Shown: positions 33,865-44,137 of the stretch, piece by piece
Layout of the letters: every line of letters starts with the position of its first letter
How positions within the stretch are numbered: the stretch's first letter is position 1
Translations under genes and position numbers: made by a program
The notes under the pieces: generated by a model
The model's input: the letters and a program-made list of their open reading frames with translations, nothing else
The model's database searches: none
What the model was told of the DNA's origin: nothing
NCBI RefSeq assembly: GCF_012843315.1
Contig: NZ_JABAEX010000001.1
Span: forward strand, 124,001-188,000
Direction: 5' to 3'
DNA length: 64,000 nucleotides
Source: Streptococcus sp. WB01_FAA12
GTDB taxonomy: Bacteria > Bacillota > Bacilli > Lactobacillales > Streptococcaceae

Positions 33865-36156
33865 ATGAACGCATTATTGAATGGAATGAATGACCGTCAG
33901 GCTGAAGCTGTACAAACAACAGAAGGACCCTTGTTAATCATGGCTGGGGCTGGTTCTGGAAAGACCCGAGTTTTGACCCATCGTATCGCCTACTTGATTG
34001 ATGAAAAGATGGTCAATCCTTGGAATATCTTGGCCATTACCTTTACCAACAAGGCAGCGCGTGAGATGAAGGAGCGTGCTTATGGGCTCAATCCAGCAAC
34101 TCAGGACTGTCTGATTGCGACCTTTCACTCCATGTGTGTTCGTATTCTGCGTCGCGATGCGGATCATATTGGCTACAATCGTAATTTTACTATTGTAGAT
34201 CCTGGTGAACAACGTACCCTTATGAAACGCATTCTCAAGCAGTTGAATTTGGATCCGAAAAAATGGAATGAACGAACCATTTTGGGAACTATTTCCAATG
34301 CCAAGAATGATTTGATCGATGATGTGGCTTATGCTGCCCAAGCGGGCGATATGTACACGCAAATCGTGGCACAGTGTTATACAGCCTATCAAAAAGAACT
34401 TCGTCAGTCTGAGTCTGTTGACTTTGATGATTTAATCATGTTGACCCTGCGTCTCTTTGATCAAAATCCTGATGTCTTGACCTACTACCAGCAGAAATTC
34501 CAATACATCCACGTCGATGAGTACCAAGATACCAACCATGCCCAGTACCAATTGGTCAAACTCTTGGCTTCTCGCTTTAAAAACATCTGTGTAGTTGGAG
34601 ATGCAGATCAGTCCATCTACGGTTGGCGTGGTGCTGATATGCAGAATATCTTGGATTTTGAGAAAGATTATCCTCAAGCCAAGGTTGTTTTGTTGGAAGA
34701 AAATTACCGTTCAACCAAAACCATTCTCCAAGCGGCCAATGATGTTATTAAAAATAATAAAAATCGTCGTCCTAAGAATCTCTGGACCCAGAATGCTGAT
34801 GGGGAACAGATTATTTACTATCGTGCAAATGACGAGCAAGACGAGGCTGTTTTTGTAGCAAAAACCATCGATGAACTTGGTCGCACTCAAAACTTCCTCC
34901 ACAAGGATTTTGCAGTTCTTTATCGGACTAATGCGCAATCCCGTACCATTGAGGAAGCCCTGCTCAAGTCAAACATACCTTATACTATGGTTGGTGGTAC
35001 CAAGTTCTACAGCCGTAAGGAAATTCGCGATATTATTGCTTATCTTAACCTCATTGCAAATTTGAGTGACAATATCAGTTTTGAACGTATTATCAACGAG
35101 CCTAAACGTGGAATTGGGCCAGGTACTGTTGAGAAAATTCGCGACTTTGCTAATATGCAAGACATGTCCATGCTAGACGCTTCAGCAAATATTATGTTGT
35201 CTGACATCAAAGGAAAGGCAGCCCAGTCTATCTGGGATTTTGCCAATATGATACTTGATTTGCGGGAGCAACTGGACCAATTAACCATTACAGAGTTGGT
35301 TGAGGCGGTTCTAGAAAAAACAGGCTATATCGATATTCTTAATGCCCAAGCGACCTTGGAAAGCAAGGCTCGGGTTGAAAATATCGAGGAATTCCTTTCT
35401 GTTACCAAGAACTTTGATGACAATCCTGATGGTCAAGAAGAAGAAACTGGTTTGGACAAACTCAGTCGTTTCTTGAATGACTTGGCTTTGATTGCAGATA
35501 CAGATTCAGGTAGCCAGGAAACATCTGAGGTGACCTTAATGACTCTGCATGCTGCCAAAGGTCTTGAGTTCCCAGTTGTCTTTATCATTGGAATGGAGGA
35601 AAATGTCTTTCCGCTTAGTCGTGCAGCTGAAGATCCAGATGAGCTAGAAGAAGAACGCCGTTTGGCCTATGTAGGTATTACGCGCGCAGAAAAAATCCTC
35701 TATCTGACCAATGCCAACTCGCGCTTGCTTTTTGGTCGTACCAATTATAATCGTCCAACACGTTTCATCAATGAAATCAGTTCGGACCTGCTTGAGTATC
35801 AGGGCTTGGCTCGACCAGCGAATACTAGCTTTAAGGCTTCTTATAGCAGTGGTGGGATTGCTTTCGGTCAAGGAATGAGTTTGGCTCAGGCGCTTCAAGA
35901 ACGGAAACGCAATGCCGCACCAAGCTCTATCCAGTCAAGTGGTCTCCCATTTGGACAGTATGCAGCAGGAAATAAAAAAGAGTCAAGCGATACCAACTGG
36001 TCTATTGGAGATATTGCACTTCACAAGAAATGGGGAGAGGGAACGGTCCTTGAAGTCTCTGGTAGCGGTGCTACTCAGGAACTAAAAATCAATTTCCCAG
36101 AAGTGGGTCTGAAAAAACTTCTAGCCAGTGTAGCCCCAATTGAGAAAAAAATCTAA
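33865..36156 (+). CDS. pcrA: ATP-dependent DNA helicase PcrA/UvrD
   Basis: This 763-residue SF1A helicase acts in DNA repair and rolling-circle replication. Walker A AGAGSGKT is at 27-34. Other motifs visible are TFTNKAAREM (Ia), DEYQDTN (II), GDADQSIYGWRGAD (III), TLHAAKGLEFPVVF (V) and VGITRAEK (VI). The C-terminal tail with KKWGEGTVLEVSG is the Tudor-like RNA polymerase-binding region of PcrA. Full length. It has an extended -10 promoter (TGA-TATAAT near 33826) and an AAGAG-type RBS. Confidence 0.96.
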   Translation: MNALLNGMNDRQAEAVQTTEGPLLIMAGAGSGKTRVLTHRIAYLIDEKMVNPWNILAITFTNKAAREMKERAYGLNPATQDCLIATFHSMCVRILRRDADHIGYNRNFTIVDPGEQRTLMKRILKQLNLDPKKWNERTILGTISNAKNDLIDDVAYAAQAGDMYTQIVAQCYTAYQKELRQSESVDFDDLIMLTLRLFDQNPDVLTYYQQKFQYIHVDEYQDTNHAQYQLVKLLASRFKNICVVGDADQSIYGWRGADMQNILDFEKDYPQAKVVLLEENYRSTKTILQAANDVIKNNKNRRPKNLWTQNADGEQIIYYRANDEQDEAVFVAKTIDELGRTQNFLHKDFAVLYRTNAQSRTIEEALLKSNIPYTMVGGTKFYSRKEIRDIIAYLNLIANLSDNISFERIINEPKRGIGPGTVEKIRDFANMQDMSMLDASANIMLSDIKGKAAQSIWDFANMILDLREQLDQLTITELVEAVLEKTGYIDILNAQATLESKARVENIEEFLSVTKNFDDNPDGQEEETGLDKLSRFLNDLALIADTDSGSQETSEVTLMTLHAAKGLEFPVVFIIGMEENVFPLSRAAEDPDELEEERRLAYVGITRAEKILYLTNANSRLLFGRTNYNRPTRFINEISSDLLEYQGLARPANTSFKASYSSGGIAFGQGMSLAQALQERKRNAAPSSIQSSGLPFGQYAAGNKKESSDTNWSIGDIALHKKWGEGTVLEVSGSGATQELKINFPEVGLKKLLASVAPIEKKI

Positions 36157-36162
36157 TTTTCC

Positions 36163-36198
36163 ATCCTTCTCACGAATAATAAAGTGAGGAGGATTTTT
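36163..36198 (+). terminator. Hairpin with T run between pcrA and radC, overlapping the radC RBS
   Basis: An 11-bp stem with one wobble (36163-36173 with 36184-36194), a 10-nt loop and five T residues look like the pcrA terminator. The right arm contains GAGGAGG, the Shine-Dalgarno sequence of radC, whose ATG begins at 36199. Confidence 0.75.
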
Positions 36199-36879
36199 AT
36201 GTACAGTATTTCATTCCAAGAAGATTCACTCTTGCCGAGAGAAAGATTGGTTAGAGAAGGAGTAGAAGCCCTGAGCAATCAAGAATTGTTAGCGATTCTG
36301 CTCAGAACCGGAACGCGTCAAGCTAATGTTTTTGAAATCGCTCAGAAAGTCTTGAATAGTCTTAACGGTCTAACTGATTTGAAAAAAATGACCCTGCAGG
36401 AATTGCAGAGTCTGTCAGGCATTGGACGGATTAAAGCCATTGAATTACAAGCGGTGATTGAACTGGGACATCGTATTCACAAACATGAAACTCTTGAGAT
36501 GGAAAGTATTCTCAGTAGTCAAAAGCTAGCCAAGAAAATGCAACAGGAACTTGGCGACAAGAAACAAGAGCACCTAGTGGCGCTCTATCTCAATACTCAA
36601 AATCAAATCATTCATCAGCAGACCATCTTTATCGGATCTGCGACACGCAGTATTGCTGAACCGAGAGAAATCCTTCACTATGCTTTGAAGCATATGGCAA
36701 CCTCGGTGATTCTCGTTCACAATCATCCATCTGGTGCTGTATCTCCTAGTCGAAATGACGACCATGTCACTAAGCTAGTCAAGGAAGCCTGTGAACTGAT
36801 GGGAATAGTTTTCTTGGACCACCTGATTGTCTCTCATTCTGATTACTTTAGTTACCGTGAAAAGACGGATCTGATTTAA
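36199..36879 (+). CDS. radC: RadC/DprA-associated JAMM-domain protein
   Basis: The ATG at 36199 uses GAGGAGG at 36186-36192; upstream codons to 36184 lie inside the hairpin. The 226-residue protein has a helix-hairpin-helix ([12 protein letters not shown], 73-84). Its JAMM metalloprotease-like motif is VHNHPSG at 173-179 followed by Asp187/Asp188. The biochemical role of RadC is uncertain, despite its historical link to DNA repair. It ends convergently on the C26 peptidase gene with a 4-bp overlap. Confidence 0.92.
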   Translation: MYSISFQEDSLLPRERLVREGVEALSNQELLAILLRTGTRQANVFEIAQKVLNSLNGLTDLKKMTLQELQSLSGIGRIKAIELQAVIELGHRIHKHETLEMESILSSQKLAKKMQQELGDKKQEHLVALYLNTQNQIIHQQTIFIGSATRSIAEPREILHYALKHMATSVILVHNHPSGAVSPSRNDDHVTKLVKEACELMGIVFLDHLIVSHSDYFSYREKTDLI

Positions 36880-37565
36880 AGTTCGTTTACAACATAGTCA
36901 AATAGCGTTTTATCCTTGGGGCGATTTTCAAAGAGAAATTCTGGATGCCATTGGACACCGAGATAAGGGGAGCCGTCCGTAGTTGTCACAGCCTCAATGA
37001 TTCCATCTTTAGGATCATAAGCCACAACCTTAAGATTAGGAGCTAGATCTTTAATACTCTGGTGGTGGAAGGAGTTGATATGAGAGATTTCTCCATAGAT
37101 CTCTCGGAGAATTGTATCAGGCTCAGTCACGAGGCGTTGGGTTGTGTATTCGGCTGAACAGTCCTGCCAATGATCCTCAATATCTTGGTGAAGTGTGCCT
37201 CCCATAGCGACGTTGAAGAGCTGGGTACCCCGACAAACAGAGAAAATTGGTTTCTTCTGTTTGATGGCTTCTCTGATAAGAGCTAATTCAAACTGGTCTC
37301 TTTGAAGATGGTAGTCATCGCTGTCAATGGTTTTAGGTTCACCATAGAATTTTGGATCAACATTTTGCCCACCCGTAAGGATGAGTTTGTCAATCATAGC
37401 GACGTAATGGCTTGCCATTTCTTGATCACCAATCGGTAGGATGATGGGAATTCCGCCAGCGTCCTTGACTCCTTCAACAAAACCTTTTGCCGCATAGCTC
37501 ATCATGACATCATCATCTGGATGAGCTTTTTCATTTCCTGTAATCCCAATAACTGGTTTTTTCAT
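36876..37565 (-). CDS. Class I glutamine-amidotransferase-like peptidase C26
   Basis: This 229-residue protein is related to gamma-glutamyl-gamma-aminobutyrate hydrolases (PuuD). The nucleophile elbow FSVCRGTQ puts Cys at 111, and the histidine-glutamate pair lies in [23 protein letters not shown] is the family signature. It probably removes a gamma-glutamyl group from a small molecule; the substrate is unknown. It is followed on the minus strand by nothing and preceded by rex 15 bp away, so rex and this gene form one operon. Confidence 0.88.
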   Translation of the reverse strand: MKKPVIGITGNEKAHPDDDVMMSYAAKGFVEGVKDAGGIPIILPIGDQEMASHYVAMIDKLILTGGQNVDPKFYGEPKTIDSDDYHLQRDQFELALIREAIKQKKPIFSVCRGTQLFNVAMGGTLHQDIEDHWQDCSAEYTTQRLVTEPDTILREIYGEISHINSFHHQSIKDLAPNLKVVAYDPKDGIIEAVTTTDGSPYLGVQWHPEFLFENRPKDKTLFDYVVNEL

Positions 37566-37580
37566 AAATGCTTTCGCTTT

Positions 37581-38222
37581 CTAATCCTCTTTACGCATAA
37601 AATAGAGGAGAGTTTGGAGTTCGCTTGTCAAATCAACATACTGAACGACCACATCTTTTGGAAGGTGAAGGTGGACGGGCGAAAAACTGAGAATACCTTT
37701 TATACCTGCATCGACCAAAAGATTGGCAACTTCTTGTGATTTAATACTTGGAACAGTTAGGATAGCAGTTTTGATATCTGCTTCTTTGATCTTTTCTTTA
37801 ATCTGAGAGATGCCATAGATTGGAATCCCGTCAGGTGTCTGGGTGCCAACTTCTGGATGGTCATCTAGGTCAAAGGCCATGATAATCTTCATCTTGTTGC
37901 GCTCATGGAATCGGTAGTGGAGAAGGGCATGCCCCATATTTCCAATCCCAACCAACATAACATTAGTAATCGAGTTATCATTTAGGAGATCAGCAAAAAA
38001 ATTCATCAATTTTTTAACATCATAACCAAATCCACGACGACCTAGTTCACCAAAATAGGAAAAATCTCGCCGAACGGTCGCAGAATCGATACCGATAGCT
38101 TCTGCAATTTGTTTGGAGTTAGCACGTTCAATTTTTTCTGCATGAAATCTCTTGAAAATTCGATAGTAAAGAGAGAGTCTTTTTGCTGTTGCTTTTGGAA
38201 TAGCAGACTGTTTATCTTTCAC
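37581..38222 (-). CDS. rex: Redox-sensing transcriptional repressor Rex
   Basis: This 213-residue regulator has an N-terminal winged helix (about 10-75, with [21 protein letters not shown]). A Rossmann domain with [11 protein letters not shown] (91-101) binds NADH/NAD+. Rex represses fermentation and NADH-oxidising genes when NAD+ is high and is released by NADH. The first gene of a short operon, with a Rex-like dyad 40 bp upstream that suggests autoregulation. Confidence 0.95.
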   Translation of the reverse strand: MKDKQSAIPKATAKRLSLYYRIFKRFHAEKIERANSKQIAEAIGIDSATVRRDFSYFGELGRRGFGYDVKKLMNFFADLLNDNSITNVMLVGIGNMGHALLHYRFHERNKMKIIMAFDLDDHPEVGTQTPDGIPIYGISQIKEKIKEADIKTAILTVPSIKSQEVANLLVDAGIKGILSFSPVHLHLPKDVVVQYVDLTSELQTLLYFMRKED

Positions 38223-38261
38223 AAAATCACAACCTTTCTATTCTTCTATTTTATAGAAACA

Positions 38262-38279
38262 TTGTGAAAAAATCAACAA
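38262..38279 (-). promoter_or_regulatory. Candidate Rex operator upstream of rex
   Basis: TTGTGA followed by an A-rich spacer and TCAACAA resembles the Rex consensus TTGTGA-N6-TCACAA with one arm imperfect. It overlaps the presumed -35 region of the rex promoter. Confidence 0.4.
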
Positions 38280-38310
38280 AAACAAGAAAAAACTAAGAGA
38301 ATTCTTAGTT

Positions 38311-38526
38311 TTAATCTGAAAAATTAGTTTGTGATAAAAAACGGTAGAGATTGCCAACTAATCCTTGATAAATCACTTTATCATTCAGTGTTAAGGAGCT
38401 GATTAGGAGAGTGTCCGGTAGGGTCACACAGCCCGATAGAGATAACATGAGTTCTTCGTAATCGGCAAATTCAAGTGTACGTTCTACTTGGTAGCTATCT
38501 TTATAAGTCAAATGAAACATAGCCAA
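38311..38526 (-). CDS. DUF4649-like small protein
   Basis: This 71-residue protein (MAMFHLTYKDSYQVER at the start) directly follows the DUF1831 gene with no gap. It has no catalytic motif or membrane segment. It resembles a small streptococcal conserved family seen at this position downstream of nifS. Function unknown; co-transcription with nifS and DUF1831 is likely. Confidence 0.7.
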   Translation of the reverse strand: MAMFHLTYKDSYQVERTLEFADYEELMLSLSGCVTLPDTLLISSLTLNDKVIYQGLVGNLYRFLSQTNFSD

Positions 38527-38874
38527 TCATCTCTCTTCTTTTGTGAAGATTCCGCGTTCTACAAGACTGTCCATGAGGAAGTAGAATTTCTCTTGGTGGA
38601 TATGGTGTTCTTCAGATTTAAAGATATTGACCAAACGAAGACCAGATTTGTCAGTGATGTTAAGCTTGGCTCCAGTAAGTTCCTTGTTAATGATAATTTT
38701 TAGTTGGAAACCTTCACCGCTGTTGGGAACTTTTTCAAGTAGACGAGTCAGTTCGTAGTTTCCGACTTTTGTTTCAAAGAAAGTATTGTCTTTTAGTGTA
38801 AACTTTTTTACAGATGGACTAAGTGTATAGTCGTAGCGGCAGTTTTGTAGTTTAATGGTTTTTTCGAATGCCAT
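38527..38874 (-). CDS. DUF1831 family protein
   Basis: The ATG at 38874 gives MAFEKTIKLQNCRYDYTLSP; a longer frame to 38889 overlaps nifS without an RBS. The 115-residue protein has an alternating beta-strand pattern and a conserved TFFETKVGNYEL region. The family is common in lactobacilli and streptococci, usually next to cysteine desulfurase, as here, but has no known function. Confidence 0.8.
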   Translation of the reverse strand: MAFEKTIKLQNCRYDYTLSPSVKKFTLKDNTFFETKVGNYELTRLLEKVPNSGEGFQLKIIINKELTGAKLNITDKSGLRLVNIFKSEEHHIHQEKFYFLMDSLVERGIFTKEER

Positions 38875-38878
38875 TAGG

Positions 38879-39994
38879 TTAATCTCCAATAATATTTTTT
38901 AAGGTTTGTGCCAGTTGTTTCAGTTCGTTCTCGGTATTAAGAGGAGAAAGACTGATACGGATAGACTCTTTTAAACGATGGGAATCAGACCCATAAAAAG
39001 CTTCTAGGACATGGCTCGTTTGCACAATACCAGCAGTACAAGCAGAACCGGTAGAAATTGAAATTCCTTCAAGGTCTAACCGGAGCAAGAGCAAATCATT
39101 TTTTTGACCAGGGAATCCAATGTTGAAAACATAAGGAAGTTGGTGTTTGCTTTCATTGAGATAGTAGTTGAGACCTGCAATTTCTTCTAGAAAAGCAGAT
39201 TTGAGTGCACTTAGTTTTTGGTAATGGTCAGCCTGATAATCCAAGTCTTCTTTGAGGGCAGCAACCATACCGACGATGGCAGCAAGATTTTCTGTTCCAG
39301 CCCGTTTCTTTTGTTCTTGGTCCCCACCGTGAAGATAGGAATCAAAGTCCACAGACGAAGCGTAAAGAAAGCCGATTCCTTTTGGTCCATGGAATTTATG
39401 AGCAGAAGCGCTAAGGAAATCAATTCCTAATTCTTCTGGATGGATAGGGATTTTCCCGATAGCTTGAACAGCATCAACATGATAAGCAGCAGGATGCTCT
39501 TTTAAAACACGTCCAATCTCAGCGATAGGTAAGAGACTGCCCGTTTCATTATTAGCATACATGGTGGAAACGAGTATGGTATCGTCACGTAAGGCTTCTT
39601 GAATTTGCCCTGCTGTAATCTCTTGATTTACTGGTTGGACGATTGTTGCTTCAAAGCCAAAATGTTGAACTAGATAATCAATGGTTTCAAGGACAGAATG
39701 GTGTTCAATAGCTGTCGTGATGATATGTTTTCCACGCTCTTGATGACGGAGACAATAACCAATGATGGCTGTATTGTTACTTTCTGTTCCCCCAGATGTG
39801 AAAAAGATTCGTTGTGGCTTGGTTCCAAGTAAGTGAGCCAACTCCTGACGGGCTTCACGGAGCAGTTTGCCAGCATGGCGACCATGACTGTGAATACTTG
39901 AAGGATTGCCATGGGTTTCCTGCATGACCTTGGTCATTTCTGCGATAGCTACTGCTGACATTGGAGTAGTGGCAGCATTGTCCAAATAAATCAA
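38879..39994 (-). CDS. nifS: Cysteine desulfurase (NifS/IscS family)
   Basis: This 371-residue PLP enzyme releases sulfur from cysteine. The PLP lysine is in SASAHKFHGPKG (Lys200), and the catalytic cysteine is in STGSACTAG (Cys319). The N-terminal YLDNAATTP motif is intact. No thiI follows in this window, so whether the sulfur goes to tRNA thiolation or to another acceptor cannot be told. First of three tightly packed genes, about 9 bp after prs. Confidence 0.93.
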   Translation of the reverse strand: MIYLDNAATTPMSAVAIAEMTKVMQETHGNPSSIHSHGRHAGKLLREARQELAHLLGTKPQRIFFTSGGTESNNTAIIGYCLRHQERGKHIITTAIEHHSVLETIDYLVQHFGFEATIVQPVNQEITAGQIQEALRDDTILVSTMYANNETGSLLPIAEIGRVLKEHPAAYHVDAVQAIGKIPIHPEELGIDFLSASAHKFHGPKGIGFLYASSVDFDSYLHGGDQEQKKRAGTENLAAIVGMVAALKEDLDYQADHYQKLSALKSAFLEEIAGLNYYLNESKHQLPYVFNIGFPGQKNDLLLLRLDLEGISISTGSACTAGIVQTSHVLEAFYGSDSHRLKESIRISLSPLNTENELKQLAQTLKNIIGD

Positions 39995-40003
39995 AGAATC
40001 ACC

Positions 40004-40963
40004 TTATTCCTTTTTATTATATGCAAAGAGTGGGCTAACTGGTTTTCTTTCGTGGATACGGACGATGGCATCACCAATCAATTCGCTAGCAGTAATGTAG
40101 CACACATTTTTCGGAGTTCTTTCTTTTGTGGCTACTGAGTCTGTCACAAGGATTTCTTTTATGTTAGTAGCATCAAGAAGGTCAGCAGCACCTTCTACAA
40201 AGAGACCATGACTGGATACCGCATAGATTTCAGTTGCACCTTCACGTTCAACGATTTTGGCTGCTTCTGAGAAAGTACGCCCAGTATTTAGGATATCATC
40301 AATCAAGATGGCCTTCTTGCCTTCGACATCACCGATGATGTAACCTTGGCTACGCTCTGAATCGTCTTGAGCATAGTCGATGATTGCGATTGGTGCATCT
40401 AAATATTCAGCTAAACTGCGGGCACGTTTGACGCCAGAATTCTTTGGACTAACAACAACGACATCTGATCCCAGCAACCCTTTATCGCTGTAGTGTTTAG
40501 CAAAGAGAGGAATTGTATAGAGGTTATCTACTGGAATGTCAAAGAAACCTTGAACCTGAACAGCGTGCAAATCAAGAGTTAGAACACGACTTACACCAGC
40601 CTTGACAAGCATATTGGCAACCAGTTTTGCAGTGAGGGGTTCGCGAGAAGAAGCGATACGATCCTGACGAGCATAACCAAAGTAAGGAAGGACAACGTTG
40701 ATACTATGAGCACTTGCACGTACACAAGCATCAACCATGATTAACAACTCCATCAAGTGGTTGCTAACGGGGTAGCTGGTTGATTGGATGATGTAGACAT
40801 CGTAACCACGGACACTCTCTTCAATGTTGACCTGGATTTCACCATCAGAAAATTGGCGAGAAGATAATTTTCCGAGAGGTACCCCAACCGTTTCTGCGAT
40901 TTTTTGTGCAATTTCATGATTGGAATTAAGTGCAAAAAGTTTCATGTTGTTTCTATCTGACAT
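40004..40963 (-). CDS. prs: Ribose-phosphate pyrophosphokinase
   Basis: This 319-residue enzyme makes PRPP from ribose 5-phosphate and ATP for nucleotide, histidine and NAD synthesis. It has the N-terminal [20 protein letters not shown], the flexible loop with [16 protein letters not shown], and the PRPP-binding loop [13 protein letters not shown]. Length is normal. Second paralogues exist in streptococci; this one has the standard residues of the active class I enzyme. Confidence 0.95.
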   Translation of the reverse strand: MSDRNNMKLFALNSNHEIAQKIAETVGVPLGKLSSRQFSDGEIQVNIEESVRGYDVYIIQSTSYPVSNHLMELLIMVDACVRASAHSINVVLPYFGYARQDRIASSREPLTAKLVANMLVKAGVSRVLTLDLHAVQVQGFFDIPVDNLYTIPLFAKHYSDKGLLGSDVVVVSPKNSGVKRARSLAEYLDAPIAIIDYAQDDSERSQGYIIGDVEGKKAILIDDILNTGRTFSEAAKIVEREGATEIYAVSSHGLFVEGAADLLDATNIKEILVTDSVATKERTPKNVCYITASELIGDAIVRIHERKPVSPLFAYNKKE

Positions 40964-41030
40964 TATAGACCGTCCTCTGTAAACTCTAAATATTTTATCT
41001 CCATTATTTTACCAGAAAATGGAGATTATT

Positions 41031-41600
41031 TCAGTAATTTTTCATGCTTTTAATAAAACGAATTAATTTTGAAGGAGCTTTTTGATAAGTGATACTATTT
41101 TCTGAAAGAAATTGCTGAAAATCTCGTTTTCCTTTCTCGTGATCAGTGACCTCTAGCTCCAGTTCGTAGTCTGTATGATCAAAGTAGTGACTTTCATCTA
41201 GTGCCATTAGACCAATCGACGTTTCCATTTCGTAACGAATAGTTGCAAGACAACCCAGAACAAACCAGTCTTGGCTTTCAATACCAATCTTAGCAAGTTC
41301 CTCTAGAACGAGTCCTTGAGGAAGTATTTGTTTTTCTAGGTAAGATTCAGCCTCTGGAAGATTCAGTTTCTGATTGTATTCCATATTTCCTACAATTTGT
41401 GGCACCTTCAAGGTCAACTCCGCCCAATCTGAAAAGGTGCGAATGCGCATGGCAACCTTTTTTTCACGCAATTGAAAATCAGGTGTATCAATGTAGTAGT
41501 TTTTCTGAAGGACGGGTTGGATATGGGAAAACTGTTCTTTTAAATGATCGTAATCCTCTTTTTTCAGTAGTGTTTTCAGTTCAATTTCTAAATGTTTCAT
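41031..41600 (-). CDS. CYTH-domain protein (triphosphate tunnel fold)
   Basis: This 189-residue protein starts HLEIELKTLL, the E-x-E-x-K signature of CYTH proteins (thiamine triphosphatase and adenylate cyclase CyaB-like). It continues with alternating charged strands (KVAMRIRTFSDWAELTLKVP) that would line the tunnel. It is divergent from relQ; in many Firmicutes a CYTH gene sits beside the relQ operon, so a nucleotide- or polyphosphate-related role is likely. The substrate is unknown. Confidence 0.87.
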   Translation of the reverse strand: MKHLEIELKTLLKKEDYDHLKEQFSHIQPVLQKNYYIDTPDFQLREKKVAMRIRTFSDWAELTLKVPQIVGNMEYNQKLNLPEAESYLEKQILPQGLVLEELAKIGIESQDWFVLGCLATIRYEMETSIGLMALDESHYFDHTDYELELEVTDHEKGKRDFQQFLSENSITYQKAPSKLIRFIKSMKNY

Positions 41601-41728
41601 TTTTCTAACCTTTTTTTTATCTTTGAAAGCGATTTATGGTATAATGGACAATGTATTTATTGTATATGATTGTAGTGAAAAAATCAAAAATTTTCAACAA
41701 CACAATCACATACCAAAAGGGAGAAAAT

Positions 41729-42400
41729 ATGACCATAGAATGGGAAGAATTTTTAGATCCTTACATTCAAGCTGTTGGTGAATTGAAGATTAAACTTCGT
41801 GGGATTCGCAAACAATATCGTAAACAAAACAAGCATTCTCCGATTGAGTTTGTAACGGGCCGTGTAAAACCGATTGAAAGTATTAAGGAAAAAATGAATC
41901 GCAGAGGGATTGGCTACGATACTTTGGAACATGACTTGCAGGATATTGCGGGCTTACGTGTCATGGTGCAGTTCGTCGATGATGTTCAGGAAGTTGTTGC
42001 GATTTTACGCAAACGCCATGATATGAGAGTAGTACAGGAACGTGACTACATCACGCATCGGAAGGCTTCGGGTTATCGCTCCTATCATGTGGTGGTAGAG
42101 TATACAGTTGACACCATCAGTGGTGTTAAGACGATTCTGGCTGAAATTCAAATCCGGACTTTAGCCATGAATTTTTGGGCTACGATTGAGCATTCGCTCA
42201 ATTATAAGTATCAGGGGGATTTCCCAGAGGAGATCAAGAAACGCTTGGAGATTACAGCTAGAATTTCCCATCAATTGGATGAAGAAATGGGGAAGATTCG
42301 AGATGACATTCAGGAAGCGCAGGCGCTCTTTGATCCTTTGAGTAGAAAACTAAACGACGGTGTAGGAAATAGTGACGATACAGATGAAGAATACAGGTAA
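41729..42400 (+). CDS. relQ: Small alarmone synthetase RelQ (GTP pyrophosphokinase)
   Basis: The ATG at 41729 follows GGGAG; the frame runs upstream to 41651 but without an RBS. The 223-residue protein has the RelA/SpoT synthetase domain only ([66 protein letters not shown]), so it makes (p)ppGpp and cannot hydrolyse it. It heads the relQ-nadK-rlu-pta operon known from streptococci. An extended -10 (TGG-TATAAT) near 41640 drives it. Confidence 0.93.
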   Translation: MTIEWEEFLDPYIQAVGELKIKLRGIRKQYRKQNKHSPIEFVTGRVKPIESIKEKMNRRGIGYDTLEHDLQDIAGLRVMVQFVDDVQEVVAILRKRHDMRVVQERDYITHRKASGYRSYHVVVEYTVDTISGVKTILAEIQIRTLAMNFWATIEHSLNYKYQGDFPEEIKKRLEITARISHQLDEEMGKIRDDIQEAQALFDPLSRKLNDGVGNSDDTDEEYR

Positions 42401-43202
42401 GCGAATTGATCTGATTGCAAATAGAAAACCGCAGAGTCAAAAGGTTTTGTATGAGCTGAAAAATCAGTTGAAAAAACATCATTTTATACTCAACGATACC
42501 AATCCTGACATCGTCATATCAATTGGTGGGGATGGGATGCTTTTGTCTGCCTTTCACAAGTACGAGAATCAGTTAGATAAAGTTCGATTTATCGGCGTAC
42601 ATACAGGACACTTGGGATTTTACACAGATTACCGCGACTTTGAGCTGGACCAGTTGGTTACCAATCTCCAACTGGATACTGGTGCCAAGGTTTCCTATCC
42701 TGTTTTGAATGTCAAGGTAACACTTGAAAACGGAGAAGTTAAGACCTTCCGTGCATTAAACGAAGCCAGCATCCGTCGATCGGATCGCACCATGGTTGCG
42801 GATATCATCATTAACCATGTTCCGTTTGAGCGATTTCGAGGAGATGGAGTAACTGTTTCAACGCCGACTGGAAGCACTGCCTATAACAAGTCCTTGGGGG
42901 GAGCTGTCTTGCATCCTACTATTGAGGCCTTGCAACTGACTGAAATTGCGAGTCTTAACAACCGAGTCTATCGCACTTTGGGATCATCGATCATTATTCC
43001 AAAAAAAGATAAGATTGAACTCTTGCCGACACGCAATGATTACCACACGATATCAGTCGATAACAGCGTTTATTCTTTCCGAAATATAGAACGGATTGAG
43101 TACCAAATCGACCATCACAAGATACACTTCGTAGCGACGCCAAGTCACACTAGTTTCTGGAATCGCGTCAAAGATGCCTTCATCGGCGAGGTGGACGAAT
43201 GA
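42384..43202 (+). CDS. nadK: NAD kinase
   Basis: The start at 42384 gives [20 protein letters not shown], the usual streptococcal N-terminus; it overlaps relQ by 17 bp. The 272-residue enzyme phosphorylates NAD to NADP. The ATP-binding GGDG is at 48-51, and the NAD-site NE-type motif (LNEASIRR) and [14 protein letters not shown] are intact. No good RBS is visible, so translation is probably coupled to relQ. Confidence 0.94.
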   Translation: MKNTGKRIDLIANRKPQSQKVLYELKNQLKKHHFILNDTNPDIVISIGGDGMLLSAFHKYENQLDKVRFIGVHTGHLGFYTDYRDFELDQLVTNLQLDTGAKVSYPVLNVKVTLENGEVKTFRALNEASIRRSDRTMVADIIINHVPFERFRGDGVTVSTPTGSTAYNKSLGGAVLHPTIEALQLTEIASLNNRVYRTLGSSIIIPKKDKIELLPTRNDYHTISVDNSVYSFRNIERIEYQIDHHKIHFVATPSHTSFWNRVKDAFIGEVDE

Positions 43203-44095
43203 GGTTCGAATTTATCGCAGATGAACATGTCAAGGTTAAAACCTTTCTGAAGAAACACGAGGTTTCTAAAGGACTGTTGGCTAAGATAAAGTTTCGAGGT
43301 GGGGCTATCCTAGTCAATGATCAACCTCAGAATGCGACTTATCTCTTAGATGTTGGAGACAGGGTTACCATTGACATTCCGGCAGAGGAAGGCTTTGAAA
43401 CCCTTGAAGCAATCAACCGTCCTCTAGACATCTTGTATGAGGATGACCACTTTCTGGTTTTGAATAAATCTTATGGAATAGCATCCATTCCCAGTGTCAA
43501 TCATTCCAATACCATTGCGAATTTTATCAAAGGCTATTATGTCAAGCGGGAATATGAAAATCAGCAGGTTCACATCGTGACTAGGCTTGATAGAGATACA
43601 TCTGGTTTGATGCTCTTTGCCAAGCACGGCTATGCTCATGCACGTTTAGACAAGCAACTGCAACGAAAGTCTATCGAAAAAAGGTATTTTGCTTTGGTTA
43701 AAGGAGCTGGTATTTTGGATCCTGAAGGGGAAATTATTGCCCCGATTGCGCGTGATGAAGACTCCATTATCACGAGACGAGTCGCCAAAGGTGGGAAATA
43801 CGCTCATACATCTTATAAAGTTGTAGCGTCTTATGGAAAAATTCACCTAGTCGATATTCGCCTGCATACTGGTCGAACTCATCAGATCCGAGTGCATTTT
43901 TCCCATATTGGCTTCCCCTTGCTGGGAGATGATCTCTATGGTGGTAGCCTAGAAGACGGTATTCAACGCCAGGCCCTGCATTGCCATTCCTTATCATTTT
44001 ATCATCCCTTCTTAGGGCGTCAGCTGGAGCTGGAAAGCCCTTTGCCAGATGATTTTAACAATCTTATTATTCAGTTATCAACTAATACTCTTTAA
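43199..44095 (+). CDS. RluD-family 23S rRNA/tRNA pseudouridine synthase
   Basis: This 298-residue protein has an N-terminal S4-like region ([17 protein letters not shown]). The catalytic motif RLDRDTSG at 129-136 includes the nucleophilic Asp131. The late motif [16 protein letters not shown] is also present. The ATGA overlap with nadK shows co-translation. Which uridine it modifies is not decided by sequence alone; RluD-like enzymes at this position in streptococci are annotated rluD or rluE. Confidence 0.92.
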   Translation: MRFEFIADEHVKVKTFLKKHEVSKGLLAKIKFRGGAILVNDQPQNATYLLDVGDRVTIDIPAEEGFETLEAINRPLDILYEDDHFLVLNKSYGIASIPSVNHSNTIANFIKGYYVKREYENQQVHIVTRLDRDTSGLMLFAKHGYAHARLDKQLQRKSIEKRYFALVKGAGILDPEGEIIAPIARDEDSIITRRVAKGGKYAHTSYKVVASYGKIHLVDIRLHTGRTHQIRVHFSHIGFPLLGDDLYGGSLEDGIQRQALHCHSLSFYHPFLGRQLELESPLPDDFNNLIIQLSTNTL

Positions 44096-44137
44096 AATCT
44101 ATTTTGAGTATAATTAATTATCTTAAAGGAGAAACTC

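Noticed and set aside
41651..41728. Longer RelQ N-terminus
   Set aside because: The extra codons lack an RBS and do not fit the RelQ start; the ATG at 41729 follows GGGAG.
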